Below are positions 8,858 through 21,299 of a DNA stretch of 64,000 nt, one piece after another. Each line of letters starts with the position of its first letter. Within the stretch, counting starts at the first letter, position 1. The DNA is taken from assembly GCF_000425625.1 (NCBI RefSeq), contig NZ_AUDU01000044.1, positions 1 through 64,000 on the forward strand, read 5' to 3'. A program made the position numbers and the translations under genes. The notes beneath the pieces are model-generated. The model worked only from the letters and a program-made list of their open reading frames with translations, was not told the origin of the DNA and ran no database searches. Source of the stretch: Stutzerimonas azotifigens DSM 17556. GTDB lineage: Bacteria > Pseudomonadota > Gammaproteobacteria > Pseudomonadales > Pseudomonadaceae.

Positions 8858-9149
8858 TTCACTTCCAGGCGGGGCGCTGGGCCCGCGCATCATCATACAA
8901 CCGCCCGCGGGCGGACCACCGTAGCGCGGGAAATCCCGCTGGCGCCAAGATCGGCGCGAAGTCGGCCAGACGCTGACAGGCTTATCGGCAGGCTTTTCGG
9001 GGTCAGACAGGCCGTTGATCGGGTGGGGAACCCGTTGGCCGCGAGAATACGGCAACCGCCCGGTGCGTTGGGTGGATGCGACGAACGGCAGGGTACTAAT
9101 CGACGAATGACCGGTCGTCGGGCAGGCCGGCGACCGGTTCGCTGACGCG

Positions 9150-10391
9150 CTAGCTGCCTGGCTTGCGCCGTTCGGCCACGCCCTCCGGCGTCAGCCTGCC
9201 CTCGGTGGCGCCGAAGTGCGAGAGCACGAAGTTGCCCAGGTCGCTGAGCTCGCGGTCGTCGAAGTGGCGGTTGAACGCCGGCATCAGATGATGACCGTCG
9301 GGGCCTTCCAGATGGCCGCCGTCGAGCAGGATGCGCAGCAGGTTGCGCCCGTCCGCATCGTGCACCGTGCGTAGGCCGCGCAGCGCGGCGTAGGGCGTCT
9401 GCCGGCCGCTGCCGTCCCACTGGTGGCAGCTGGCGCAGGCGTCGGCGAACAGCTTGCGGCCGAGCGGGTGCGCGGTCTCGGCCGGCACCTCGGCGGCCAG
9501 TTCGCGCGGAGCCGGCCGGCCGATATCCGCCGGTTGCGGCTCCACCGTCTTGAGGTAGACGACCATGGCGTCGATGTCCGCTTCGGTCAGGTGACGCAGG
9601 CTGTGGTTGACCACCTCGGCCATCGGCCCGCCGGCCACGCCGTAGCCTTCGGCGACGCCGGTCCTGAGGTAGCGGGCCAGCGCCTCATCGGGCCAGGCGC
9701 CGATGCCGGCCTCCTCGTCGGCGGTGATGTTCCAGGCGTTCCAGCCCTGGATCTCGGCGCCGGCCAGGTGCTTGGAGCCGCTGCGGGCCTGGAACAGGTT
9801 GCGCGGCGAATGGCACTCGGCGCAGTGGCCCGGCCCCTCGACCAGATAGCGCCCGCGGTTCCATTGCTCCGACTGCGCAGGGTCCGGCTCGAAGCGTTCG
9901 TCGTCGAGGAACAGCAGGTTCCACAGCGCCATGCCCCAGCGCTGGTCGAAGGGGAAGCGCAGGTCGTTCTCCGGGTTCTGCTGGCGCACCGGCTCGAGGC
10001 TGAACAGGTAGGCCTTGATCGCCAGGATGTCCTCGCGCGGCATCAGGGTGAAGGAGGTGTAGGGGAAGGCCGGGTAGTAGTGCTGGCCGTCCGGGCCGAC
10101 GCCTTGCTGCATCGCCTTGACGAAGTCGTCGTCGCTCCAGTTGCCGATGCCGGTTTCCTTGTCCGGCGTGATGTTGGTCGAATACAGGGTGCCGAACGGC
10201 ATCTCGATCGGCAGGCCGCCGGCGTAGGGACGGCCGCCCTCGACGACGTGGCAGGCCAGGCAGTCGCCGGCGCGCGCCAGGTATTCGCCGCGCTCGATCA
10301 GCGTTTGGTCGGCCGGCGCGGTCTGGGCGACGGCGGCCAGCGGGAGCAGGCTCAGGCCGAACACCCCGCGCAGACAGGTACGTAGGTTCAT
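9150..10391 (-). CDS. Triheme cytochrome c subunit of a Mo-hydroxylase
   Basis: The 413-residue product has a signal peptide (about 1-22) and three C-x-x-C-H heme sites: C-L-A-C-H at 44-48, C-A-E-C-H near 190 and C-A-S-C-H near 315. This is the triheme layout of the cytochrome subunits that accept electrons from periplasmic molybdenum or PQQ dehydrogenases. It is the last gene of a three-gene run after the Mo and 2Fe-2S subunits, 9 bp beyond the Mo-subunit stop. It probably passes electrons to the respiratory chain. Confidence 0.9.
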   Translation of the reverse strand: MNLRTCLRGVFGLSLLPLAAVAQTAPADQTLIERGEYLARAGDCLACHVVEGGRPYAGGLPIEMPFGTLYSTNITPDKETGIGNWSDDDFVKAMQQGVGPDGQHYYPAFPYTSFTLMPREDILAIKAYLFSLEPVRQQNPENDLRFPFDQRWGMALWNLLFLDDERFEPDPAQSEQWNRGRYLVEGPGHCAECHSPRNLFQARSGSKHLAGAEIQGWNAWNITADEEAGIGAWPDEALARYLRTGVAEGYGVAGGPMAEVVNHSLRHLTEADIDAMVVYLKTVEPQPADIGRPAPRELAAEVPAETAHPLGRKLFADACASCHQWDGSGRQTPYAALRGLRTVHDADGRNLLRILLDGGHLEGPDGHHLMPAFNRHFDDRELSDLGNFVLSHFGATEGRLTPEGVAERRKPGS

Positions 10392-10400
10392 GCGAGCTCC

Positions 10401-12602
10401 TCAGACGACGTGATAACCGGCGCGCACCAGCGGCAGGCGGCGCACCCGCGTGCCGCTGGCGGCGGCCACGGCATTGACCAGCGCCGGGGCGATCAGCGCG
10501 GTGCCGGCCTCGCCGACGCCGCCCGGCTCCTCGCTGCTGTCGATCAGCTGCACCTCCACCGGCGGCGCATCGCTGATGCGCAGCTGGCGGTAGTCGTGGA
10601 AGTTGGTCTGCTGCACGCGCCCCTCGGCCAGGGTGATCTCGTTGAACAGCGCCGCGGAGAGGCCGAACAGGGTGCCGCCCTCGATCTGCGCGCGCACCGA
10701 GACCGGGTTGATCACCCGGCCGCAATCGATCGCGCTGACGATGCGCCGCACGCGCAGCGCCTTGTCCTCGCCGACCTCCACCTCGACGACCGTCGCCAGG
10801 TAGCTGCCGAACACGAACTGCACGGCCACGCCGCGCCCGCGCCCGGCGGGCAGCGCCTCGCCCCAGCCGGCCTGCTCGGCGGCGCGGCGCAGCACCCTCT
10901 GCGCCCGCGGATGCAGCGCCAGGCGCTCGAGGCGGTAGTCCACCGGGTCGCGCTCGGCCTTGAGCGCCAGCTCGTCGATGAAGCTCTCCAGCATGAAGCT
11001 GCTGCGCAGCGGCCCGACGCCGCGCCACCAGCTCTGCAGCAGCGCCTTCGGGGGTACCGGCGTGTAGCTCACGCGCAGGTGCTCCATGGCGTAGATCGGG
11101 TGCATGGCGACCTCCACCGCGTCGCCGTCGAGCCCGTTCGGCGGCACCGCCGCCGGGGCGAAGCGGGCCAGCACCGAGGCGCCGGCGATGTGGTGCCGCC
11201 AGCCGAGCAGGCGGCCCTCGCCGTCGAGGGCGGCGGCGAAGCGGTCGACGTAGTGCGGGCGGTAGAGGTCGTGGGTGGTGTCTTCCTCACGCGTCCAGGT
11301 CAGCTTGACCGGGTAGTCGACCTTGGCCGCAATGGCCACCGCCTGGGTGATGAAATCGGTTTCCAGACGGCGGCCGAAGGCGCCGCCGATCAGCTGGTTG
11401 TTGACGATCACCTGCTCGGGCGGGCGTCCGGCGGCCTCGGCGGCGGCGGTCTGGGCGCGCACCGGGACCTGGGTGCCGACCCACAGCTCCACCGCATCGG
11501 GCCGCACCTGCGCCACGCAGGTCATCGGCTCCAGCGCGGCGTGGGCGAGGAAGGGCATCTCGTATTCGGCCTCGAAGGTGCTGGCGGCCTCCTTGAGCGC
11601 CTGCTCGATGTCGCCGGCCTCGTTGGCCACCGCGCCGTCGTCGCCGTCCAGCGCCCGGTGCAGGTCGCGCTCCATGGCGTCGGAGCCGATGTCGGCGTTT
11701 TCGCCCAGGTCCCAGCGCACCTCGAGCGCGCGCAGGCCGGCGAAGGCCGCCCAGGTGTGGTCGCCGATCACCGCCACGGCGTTGTCCAGGCGGATGACCT
11801 CGCGCACGCCGGGGACCTGCCGCGCGGCGCGCTCGTCGACCTCGGCCAGGCGGCCGCCGAGCACCGGACAGGTCAGGGTCGAGGCGTGCTTCATGCCGGG
11901 CAGCGTCAGGTCGATGGTGAAGCGGGCGGTGCCGTCGACCTTGTCCGGGGTGTCCAGGCGCCGGCTCGGCTGGCCGATCAGGCGGAACTGTTCGGGCGTC
12001 TTCAGCGGCACGTTCTCCGGCACCGGCAGCTGCGCGGCGGCGTCGACCAGCTCGCCGTAGCCGAGCGAGCGGCCATCCGGGCCGAGCACCCGGCCGTTCT
12101 CGGCGCGCAGCTGGTCGGCCGGCAGCTGCCATTGCCCGGCGGCGGCCTGGATCAGCAGCAGGCGCGCGGCGGCGCCGGCGCGGCGCAGCGGCTCCCAGTT
12201 GCTGCGAATCGAGGTGGAGCCGCCGGTGGCCTGGAAGTTGAGCAGCTTGTCGTTGTACAGCTGCTCGTTCGGCGGCGCCTCCTTCAGGGTGATCTGCTCG
12301 AGGCCCACCTCCAGCTCCTCGGCGAGGATCGTCGCCAGGCCGCTCTGCGCGCCCTGGCCCATCTCGATCTTCGGCACGGTGAAGAACACCCGGCCCTGGC
12401 GGTCGATGCCGATGAAGGCATCCAGCGCGGTGGCGGTGGGGGTGCGCCCGTCCTCCGGGCCCTCGTTGATCACCTGTTCGGCGAAGCTGCGCCCGCTGAA
12501 GGGCAGGGCGAAGCCGATCATCAGCCCGCCGGCGGCCAGCGCGCCGACCTTCAGCAACTGGCGCCGGCTGGGCGACAGCGGTGCGTTGGAATCCACGCTC
12601 AC
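10401..12602 (-). CDS. Mo-binding subunit of isoquinoline 1-oxidoreductase-type dehydrogenase
   Basis: The 733-residue large subunit of a xanthine-oxidase-family molybdenum hydroxylase starts with a Tat signal (S-R-R-Q-L-L-K then a hydrophobic stretch), so it is exported folded. Family motifs include E-M-G-Q-G-A-Q-S-G near residue 80, G-G-A-F-G-R-R-L-E-T mid-protein, and G-G-V-G-E-A-G near the C-terminus, whose glutamate is the expected catalytic base. GTG 12602 was chosen: GGAGG lies 6 bases upstream and 11 bases separate it from the previous gene. Family members oxidise aldehydes or N-heterocycles; the substrate here cannot be told from sequence. Confidence 0.9.
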   Translation of the reverse strand: MSVDSNAPLSPSRRQLLKVGALAAGGLMIGFALPFSGRSFAEQVINEGPEDGRTPTATALDAFIGIDRQGRVFFTVPKIEMGQGAQSGLATILAEELEVGLEQITLKEAPPNEQLYNDKLLNFQATGGSTSIRSNWEPLRRAGAAARLLLIQAAAGQWQLPADQLRAENGRVLGPDGRSLGYGELVDAAAQLPVPENVPLKTPEQFRLIGQPSRRLDTPDKVDGTARFTIDLTLPGMKHASTLTCPVLGGRLAEVDERAARQVPGVREVIRLDNAVAVIGDHTWAAFAGLRALEVRWDLGENADIGSDAMERDLHRALDGDDGAVANEAGDIEQALKEAASTFEAEYEMPFLAHAALEPMTCVAQVRPDAVELWVGTQVPVRAQTAAAEAAGRPPEQVIVNNQLIGGAFGRRLETDFITQAVAIAAKVDYPVKLTWTREEDTTHDLYRPHYVDRFAAALDGEGRLLGWRHHIAGASVLARFAPAAVPPNGLDGDAVEVAMHPIYAMEHLRVSYTPVPPKALLQSWWRGVGPLRSSFMLESFIDELALKAERDPVDYRLERLALHPRAQRVLRRAAEQAGWGEALPAGRGRGVAVQFVFGSYLATVVEVEVGEDKALRVRRIVSAIDCGRVINPVSVRAQIEGGTLFGLSAALFNEITLAEGRVQQTNFHDYRQLRISDAPPVEVQLIDSSEEPGGVGEAGTALIAPALVNAVAAASGTRVRRLPLVRAGYHVV

Positions 12603-12613
12603 GTCCGGCCTCC

Positions 12614-13066
12614 TCACGCCTGGGCCACGCGCTTGATGGCGCTGCGGATGCGGGTGTAGGTGCAGCAGCGGCACAGGTTGCCGGCCATGCCGAGGTCGAT
12701 CGCCTGGTCGTCCGGCGCCGGGTTCTGCGCCAGCAGCGCCACCGCCGACATGATCTGTCCGGGCTGGCAGTAGCCGCACTGCACCACCTCGTCCTCCAGC
12801 CAGGCCTGTTGCAGGCGCTGGCCCAGCGGGTGCTCCTTCATCGCCTCGATGGTGACGACCTTGCGCTGGCCGACGCTGCCGACCGGCAGCACGCAGGCGC
12901 GCGCGGCGACGCCGTCCAGGTGCACGGTGCAGGCGCCGCACTGGGCGATGCCGCAGCCGTACTTGGTGCCGGTCAGCCCCAGCACATCGCGCAGGACCCA
13001 GAGCAGGGGCATGTCTTCGGGCACGTCGACCTGCAGGTCGGCGCCGTTGATGGAAAGCGTCAGCAT
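12614..13066 (-). CDS. 2Fe-2S subunit of the Mo-hydroxylase
   Basis: The 150-residue small subunit has two iron-sulfur domains. The plant-ferredoxin-like N-terminal domain carries C-G-x-x-x-C-G-A-C, and the C-terminal helical domain carries C-G-Y-C-Q-P-G and the C-R-C-C-T-Y variant of the usual C-R-C-G-T-Y. It lacks its own leader, so it is presumably carried through Tat with the large subunit. ATG 13066 starts at the first ferredoxin strand; the 24 extra codons up to 13138 do not look native. It is the first gene of the operon with the Mo and cytochrome subunits. Confidence 0.9.
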   Translation of the reverse strand: MLTLSINGADLQVDVPEDMPLLWVLRDVLGLTGTKYGCGIAQCGACTVHLDGVAARACVLPVGSVGQRKVVTIEAMKEHPLGQRLQQAWLEDEVVQCGYCQPGQIMSAVALLAQNPAPDDQAIDLGMAGNLCRCCTYTRIRSAIKRVAQA

Positions 13067-13247
13067 GGAAGGAACCTCATCGTCTGGCCGGTGCATTCGC
13101 GCCTGCTTGCGGGCGCGTTCTGTTCGAGACAACGGCAAAGCGCAAATGTGACCGCTGGCGAGCGTCAGGAGGCGAGATAGAGGGGGGCGGTGCGTGGGCA
13201 GGGTCGCAGGCAGAGCCTGCTTCCACAGGGGCTCGTCCGGGGCGTAG

Positions 13248-13265
13248 GGTGGGCTTCAGCCCACC
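13248..13265. repeat. GGTGGGCT/AGCCCACC hairpin element
   Basis: GGTGGGCT and AGCCCACC form a perfect 8-bp stem with a 2-base loop inside GTAGGGTGGGCTTCAGCCC. A second palindrome-like piece, CCTCTCCCCGCAGGGAGAGG, lies at 13275-13294. These sit in the gap 13067-13343, which holds no gene I can support. Confidence 0.6.
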
Positions 13266-13343
13266 AATGATGGCCGGTCCTCTCCCCGCAGGGAGAGGAC
13301 TTGGTGCGGTGAGGGCCTCGACGTTCGCGAAGCTACCGCTGGC

Positions 13344-14660
<1,317 letters not shown>

Positions 14661-14710
14661 GGCGGGCTCCAGGGGGCGGGAGGAGAGGTGGTCCTGAGTC
14701 TATGTTTAAT

Positions 14711-14735
14711 AAAACGAACGCTACAAGGCCGTTTT
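14711..14735. promoter_or_regulatory. AAAACG...CGTTTT dyad in the gabT2/kauB divergent promoter region
   Basis: AAAACG at 14711-14716 faces CGTTTT at 14730-14735 within an AT-rich stretch of the 168-bp divergent intergenic region. It may be a regulator site, but no known operator was matched. Confidence 0.3.
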
Positions 14736-14828
14736 GCCCTGTTTCGTAAAAAATATTGATAGGCCCTGTGCGCGAGTTGTAGGGTGCGCTTTCATTACCC
14801 TTCCCCATCCGACCGAAGAGGCTGCCGC

Positions 14829-16322
<1,494 letters not shown>

Positions 16323-16837
16323 ACCGCTCCCACGAAAGGTTGGGGAACCAGATGCAGGTTGGTCGGGACGCGTTCCATAGGGTGGGCCGGGCGGCGTTTC
16401 GCTTCAGCCCACCCGCTCGCGGCTAAGATCGCTTCCAGCATCGCCGCCGAGGGCGGGCCTCCCACAAAAACAAGCGGTGCCCAGCGGATTCTGTGGGAGG
16501 CCGCGCCCGTTCCCGACGGGCTTGCGGCATTCACCACATCCTTGTGGATTGCGCGCCCTCGCGGCGACGGCGGCCGGACTCGTTCTGCGTCGAGACAGTC
16601 GCTCCCAGGGCGTGCCCGGCTGCGCGTCGAGGCTGCGCCTCCCTCATCCGGCCCTGCGGGCCACCTTCTCCCGGCGGGAGAAGGGAAAGGCCAGGCGTTG
16701 CCTGGAGCTTCGATGCTCCCTGTAGGAACAGGCTCTGCCTGCGAGCAAGCCGGCACCACAGGGTGCAACGCCTGCGGAAGGGGGCTGGCGCCACCGGCAC
16801 CGCGCGGTAGCGCCCACACACCCTCGCCAGCCCTCCG
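16323..16837. repeat. Intergenic repeat cluster
   Basis: No gene is supported here. At about 16430-16625 the composite repeat blocks GAGGGCGGGCCTCCCACA, GATTCTGTGGGAG, GACGGGCTTGCGGCATTC and CGCCCTCGCGGCGAC recur in the order seen at 4186-4460, with long near-identical stretches. At 16641-16686 lies a copy of the CCCTCATCCGGCCCTGCGGG...CCCGGCGGGAGAAGGG element found at six or more other sites. Confidence 0.7.
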
Positions 16838-18469
16838 CTAGTCCGCCACGCACACCTGGTTGCGCCCGCCGTGCTTGGCCGCGTAGAGCGCCCGGTCGGC
16901 CTGTTCCAGCAGGGTGCCGGCGTCCAGCGCCGGGTTGGTTTCGCAGATGCCGGCGCTGAGCGTCGCCTGGAACGAGGCGCCGCCGGCGCTGAAGGTCAGC
17001 TCGGCGAAGCGCTCGCGGATGTGGTCGAAGATGCGCAGCGCCTGCGTCGCCGAGCAGTCCGGCAGCACTGCCAGGAATTCCTCGCCGCCGTAGCGGCCGA
17101 GGCTGTCGACGCGGCGCAGGCGCTGGCGCAGCAGGTTGGCCAGGGCGCGGATCACGCTGTCGCCGGCGGCATGCCCGTGGCTGTCGTTGACCTGCTTGAA
17201 GCGGTCGATGTCGAGCATGACCACGCAGGCCGGACGGCCGCTGCGGCGGGCCCGGTCGACCTCCACCAGCAGCTGCTCCTTGATGCTGGCGTGGGTCAGC
17301 AGGCCGGTCAGGCCGTCTCGGGTCAGCGCGGCGCTGAGCGCCCGGGCCCGCTGGGCGTGGGAGAACACCGCGGACACCAGCGCGCTGTCGCTGATCGGCT
17401 TGGTGATGAAGTCGTCGCCGGCCTTGACCAGCGCCTCCATCTGCCGGCTGGCGTCGGTCTCCACCGACAGGTAGATGATCGGTATGCGCAGCCAGTCGTC
17501 GTGCAGGCGGATCATCTGCGCCAGCTCCAGTCCGGAGCAGCCGGGCATGTTCAGGTCCAGCAGCACCACTTCCGGATTGAACGCGTGCAGGGTCTCGAAC
17601 AGCCGTACCGGCTCGTCGAGCGCCTGCACCTCCATCCGGGCGCCGCGCAGCACCAGGCTGTAGCGCAGCGTCAGGTCGGCGTCGTCGTCGACGATCAGCA
17701 CCCGGTACGGCTCGCCCTGCTGCCGCTCGAGGCTGCGCGCCAGGCGGCTTTCCAGCCGGGTCAGGTCCAGCGGGCGGGTGAAGAAGCCCTCGGCGCCGGC
17801 GCGCACCGCGGCGAGCTGGATGTCGAAGTCGTCCCGCTCGCCGATCACCATCAGCGGCAGGGGCCGTTCGAGCCCGGCCTGCAGCGCCTTGACGCGGGTC
17901 AGCGCGTCGCAGGCGTGCAGGGCCAGCACCAGGGCGTCCGGCGGCTGCTGCCGGAACAGCGCCTCGAGCCCGTCGAGGTCATGGCAGGCCTGAACCTGGT
18001 AGCCGAAGGTGCGCAAGGTCTGGCTGATCAGCCGGCAGGCCTGCGGATCGCTTTCCATGAGGTAGATGCACTGGCCGGCGGGCTCCGCCTCCAGGCTCGG
18101 GACCGGTGCGGTATCGCCGGCGCCGCTGAGGTCCTTGCGGGCCAGCTCGCGCATCGCTTCGGCCAGTTCGCCGAACCCCGCCTCGGCCGGTTCGGAGGCC
18201 TCCAGCCAGCGCGCGATCCGCTGTTCCAGCCGCCAGGCCTCGCGGCCGAGCGCGGGCTGGCCGAAGGAGCCGGCGGCACCGGCGAGACGGTGCAGGCGGC
18301 TGCGCAGGTCGTCGAGCTCGATGGCCCGGCGCTCGCCCGCCATGTCGCCGGAGAGGCGCTCGGCCTGCGCCGCCAGTGCCGGCAGCTCGCGACGCAGGCG
18401 CTCGGCGAACTGCTCGTTCAGCGCGCGCAGTGCGTCCCGTACTTCATCCTTCGGTCGTGCCGTCATCAT
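16838..18469 (-). CDS. Hpt-REC-REC-GGDEF diguanylate cyclase response regulator
   Basis: The 543-residue soluble protein has an N-terminal Hpt domain (H60 in L-H-R-L-A-G-A-A-G-S-F-G), a degenerate receiver (about 133-245), an intact receiver (about 255-370, with L-L-D-L-N-M-P-G phosphoacceptor and late T-K-P lysine) and a C-terminal GGDEF domain. The active site is G-G-E-E-F at 461-465, with a product-inhibition I-site R-x-x-D at 452-455, so regulated c-di-GMP synthesis is predicted. The first receiver keeps the E-S-D acidic pocket but has no aspartate at the phosphoacceptor strand (V-L-A-L-H-A-C). The start overlaps the preceding response-regulator gene by 26 bp. Confidence 0.92.
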   Translation of the reverse strand: MMTARPKDEVRDALRALNEQFAERLRRELPALAAQAERLSGDMAGERRAIELDDLRSRLHRLAGAAGSFGQPALGREAWRLEQRIARWLEASEPAEAGFGELAEAMRELARKDLSGAGDTAPVPSLEAEPAGQCIYLMESDPQACRLISQTLRTFGYQVQACHDLDGLEALFRQQPPDALVLALHACDALTRVKALQAGLERPLPLMVIGERDDFDIQLAAVRAGAEGFFTRPLDLTRLESRLARSLERQQGEPYRVLIVDDDADLTLRYSLVLRGARMEVQALDEPVRLFETLHAFNPEVVLLDLNMPGCSGLELAQMIRLHDDWLRIPIIYLSVETDASRQMEALVKAGDDFITKPISDSALVSAVFSHAQRARALSAALTRDGLTGLLTHASIKEQLLVEVDRARRSGRPACVVMLDIDRFKQVNDSHGHAAGDSVIRALANLLRQRLRRVDSLGRYGGEEFLAVLPDCSATQALRIFDHIRERFAELTFSAGGASFQATLSAGICETNPALDAGTLLEQADRALYAAKHGGRNQVCVAD

Positions 18470-18848
18470 CCATCGCGTCCCAGATCGCCGTCAGTCGTGC
18501 AGGCAGTTGCATGGGGTCGAAGGGTTTGCTCAGCACCTCGCGCGCACCCAGCTGGTGCAGTTCCTCGAGCCGCTCGGCATCGATGTCGCCGGTCAGGAAC
18601 ACCACCGCCACGCGGCCGAGGTCGATCCGCCCGGCGAGCCGCCGCAGCGTTTCGGCGCCGTCCATTCCCGGCAGCATGGCGTCGAGCAGGACCATGTCCG
18701 GATCGAACGCGGCCGCCCGGTCCAGCGCTTCCTGGCCGGTGGTGCAGCTGAGCACCTGGAAGCCGCCGACGCGCTCGAGTGCGATACGCGTCACCACCTG
18801 GATCGCCGGCACGTCCTCGACGTGCAGGATGCGTTGCAGCGGCTTCAT
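18444..18848 (-). CDS. Single-domain response regulator
   Basis: A 134-residue stand-alone receiver. The acidic pair is in H-V-E-D, the phosphoacceptor in M-V-L-L-D-A-M-L-P-G-M-D-G, followed by the F-L-T-G switch threonine and the S-K-P-F lysine. It has no output domain, so it probably shuttles phosphate between the histidine kinase (4-bp ATGA overlap) and the Hpt of the cyclase gene it also overlaps. It is clearly paralogous to the receiver at 21300-21683 (shared R-I-L-H-V-E-D and V-G-G-F-x-V-L-S-C). Confidence 0.9.
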   Translation of the reverse strand: MKPLQRILHVEDVPAIQVVTRIALERVGGFQVLSCTTGQEALDRAAAFDPDMVLLDAMLPGMDGAETLRRLAGRIDLGRVAVVFLTGDIDAERLEELHQLGAREVLSKPFDPMQLPARLTAIWDAMDDDGTTEG

Positions 18849-21262
18849 TTGTTCCCCTCGCCTGAAGTGCTTTCGATCAGATCGCTGCGCGGCAGTTCGA
18901 ACCAGAAGCAGGCGCCCTGCTCGGTGTGGGTGTCGAAGCCGATGCGCCCGCCCATGCGCTCGATCAGTTCCTTGCTGATCGCCAGGCCCAGGCCGGTGCC
19001 GCCCTTCTGGCGGGCGTCTGAGGAATCGGCCTGGGCGAACTTCTGGAACACCCGGTCGTGGAACGCCGGGGCGATCCCCGGCCCCTGGTCGCGCACGCTG
19101 ACCCTGACCCAGCGATCACGCAGCTCGCTGGTCAGCTCCACCACGCCGCCGGTGGGTGAGTACTTCACCGCATTGGAAAGCAGGTTGCTCAGTACCTGTT
19201 GCAGGCGCAGCGGGTCGACCCGCACCAGCGCGTCGGTGTGGCCGCCGAGGCGGTAGCCCACCTGGTGCCGCTCGGCGTAGCCCTGGTTGCTGCGCAGCGC
19301 CTGTTCCAGCTGCGGCTGCAGGGCCTGCACGCGGAAGTCGAAGCGCAGCTTGCCGGCGCTGAGCTTGTCCATGTCCAGCAGGTCGTTGATCAGCGCGCTC
19401 AGGCGCAGGCTGTTCTGGTAGGCGATGTCCAGCAGTTCCTGCAGGTGCGGGGGGATGTCGCCCATGACCCGGCCGCAGACCAGCGCCAGGGAGCCGGATA
19501 TGGAGGTCAGCGGGGTGCGCAGCTCATGGCTGACGGTGGCGACGAATTCGCGCTGGATGCGCTCAATGCGCTTGCGTTCGGTGATGTCGTGCATGACCAC
19601 CACGGCGCCCGCCTGCGTGCCGTCGGGGGCGTACAGCGGGTTGCCGTTGGCCTGCACGTGGCGCACCTGGTCGCCGTTGCGCACGACGAACTCCACGTCG
19701 CGCACGTGCTCGCCGCGCAGCGCCCGGAACAGCGGCACCTGGTCGTGCGCCAGCAGGGTGACCTCGTCCGGCTGGTAGAGCCCGTAGACGTACGCCCACT
19801 GTTCCGGCGGCACCGGTCGGGCGCCCTGGCCGTGCCACTGCCGGGACAGGTCGTTGAACAGGGTCAGATTGCCCTGCGCATCGCAGGCCACCACCCCCTC
19901 GGACAGCGCCTCGAGCAGCCGGCGGTTCATCTCCTGCTGCTTGTCCAGCTCGGCCTGTTGCGCCTTGCGCCCGCTGATGTCGGTGACCAGGCCGTTCCAG
20001 AGAACCGAGCCGTCCGCTTGCGGCACCGGCGTGGCGCGTGCCTCGACCCAGATCACGCCGCGCTGCGGATGCAGCACGCGGTGCTCCAGGTGCCAGGCGC
20101 CGTTCTGCTCGGCGGCCCGGTGGATGGCCGCGCTGACCCGCGGGCGGTCGTCCGGATGGACCTTCTCGAGGATCGGCGTCATGTCGTTGGCCACCTGCTC
20201 CGGCTGCAGCCCGTAGATCTGCTCGATGCCTTCGCTGGCGTAGGGGAAGGAGCCGTAGTCGCCCTTGTGCCAGTGGAACTGGAACAGCATGCCCGGCACC
20301 TGCGCGGCGATCTGCTGCAGGCGCAGCTGCAGCTGCGCCTGGAAGGTGAGGTCGTGGGCGATCGCCAGGTAGCCGCGCAGCCGCCCGGATTCGTCGTGGA
20401 TCGGCGAGACGTTGAGCAGCACCGGCACCTCGCCGCCCTGGCGGTGGCGCAGGCGCCACTCGCGCATGTACTGCGGGCCGCGGCGCAGCGGCGCGGTGAG
20501 CACGGCGAAGCCGGGTTCGATGCTCTGGTGGAACTCGGCCGAGAGCAGCGCCGCCTGGTTCTCCAGCGCGTCCCGCGGGAACAACGCCTCGCTGACCGGG
20601 CGGCCGAGCAGCTCCTCGTCCTCGTAGCCGAACAGCCGCTGCGCCGCCGGGTTCTGCCGCGCCACCGTGCCGTCCACGTTCATCACCAGCACCGCGCTGG
20701 CGGCGCTGTCAAGGATGGCCTGCTGCAGCGCCGCCTGTTCGGCATGGCGGCGGGCCAGCAGGCGTTCCTCGAACAGCCGGATGACCTGCCGCGACAGGCG
20801 TACCAGGGCGTCGCGCTGGCTCTGGCCGAGCGCCCGCGGGCGGCGATCGATCACGCACAGGGTGCCGAGGTTGTGGCCGTCCGGCGTGGTCAGCGGCGCG
20901 CCGGCGTAGAAGCGGATCCCCGGCGCGCCGAGCACCAGCGGGTTGTCGTGGAAGCGTGCGTCGGTCAGTGCGTCCTGGACCTCGAAGATGCCGTCGCCCT
21001 GGATGGTGTGGGTGCAGAAGGAGATTTTCCTCGGCGTCTCGCAGACCTCCAGCCCGACGCGGCTCTTGAACCACTGGCGGTGTTCGTCGAGCAGCGAAAT
21101 GAGGGCGATCGGCGTGCCGCAGATGTAGGCGGCCAGCTGGGTGAAGTCGTCGAAGTCCTGTTCGTCCGGGGTGTCGAGGATCTCGTAACGGAGCAGGGCC
21201 GAGAGCCGGGACGGCTCGGGGTCGGCGGGGTGTTCCTTGGCGGGGTTCGGGCTCGGGTCCAT
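18845..21262 (-). CDS. Soluble GAF-PAS-PAS-PAS histidine kinase
   Basis: The 805-residue sensor kinase has no membrane helices. A GAF domain (about 22-165) begins with the L-R-Y-E-I-L-D-T-P-D-E motif common to such sensors. Three PAS domains follow (about 180-300, 315-435 and 445-565), then a HisKA helix pair with phospho-acceptor H579 in S-H-E-L-R-T-P-L-T, and an HATPase_c domain (N-box N-L-L-S-N-A-V-K-Y-S at 694-703, then D-x-G-P-G-I and G-T-G-L-G-L). It lies between two single-receiver genes and upstream of the Hpt-GGDEF protein, so it probably drives c-di-GMP synthesis by phosphorelay. The signal sensed is unknown. Confidence 0.92.
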   Translation of the reverse strand: MDPSPNPAKEHPADPEPSRLSALLRYEILDTPDEQDFDDFTQLAAYICGTPIALISLLDEHRQWFKSRVGLEVCETPRKISFCTHTIQGDGIFEVQDALTDARFHDNPLVLGAPGIRFYAGAPLTTPDGHNLGTLCVIDRRPRALGQSQRDALVRLSRQVIRLFEERLLARRHAEQAALQQAILDSAASAVLVMNVDGTVARQNPAAQRLFGYEDEELLGRPVSEALFPRDALENQAALLSAEFHQSIEPGFAVLTAPLRRGPQYMREWRLRHRQGGEVPVLLNVSPIHDESGRLRGYLAIAHDLTFQAQLQLRLQQIAAQVPGMLFQFHWHKGDYGSFPYASEGIEQIYGLQPEQVANDMTPILEKVHPDDRPRVSAAIHRAAEQNGAWHLEHRVLHPQRGVIWVEARATPVPQADGSVLWNGLVTDISGRKAQQAELDKQQEMNRRLLEALSEGVVACDAQGNLTLFNDLSRQWHGQGARPVPPEQWAYVYGLYQPDEVTLLAHDQVPLFRALRGEHVRDVEFVVRNGDQVRHVQANGNPLYAPDGTQAGAVVVMHDITERKRIERIQREFVATVSHELRTPLTSISGSLALVCGRVMGDIPPHLQELLDIAYQNSLRLSALINDLLDMDKLSAGKLRFDFRVQALQPQLEQALRSNQGYAERHQVGYRLGGHTDALVRVDPLRLQQVLSNLLSNAVKYSPTGGVVELTSELRDRWVRVSVRDQGPGIAPAFHDRVFQKFAQADSSDARQKGGTGLGLAISKELIERMGGRIGFDTHTEQGACFWFELPRSDLIESTSGEGNK

Positions 21263-21299
21263 GGTCGGGTCTGCTGCAGGCGGCGAGGGCGAGGGACGT

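Noticed and set aside
6062-9145. A 1,027-codon plus-strand open frame and other very long frames opposite real genes
   Set aside because: It runs antisense through the FtsH-like gene, and shows the Arg/Ala/Gly-rich, low-complexity composition of high-GC shadow frames with no family motif.
8858-9149. Possible small gene between the protease and cytochrome genes
   Set aside because: No frame has a ribosome site or protein-like composition; the stretch probably holds the protease promoter and the cytochrome transcript end.
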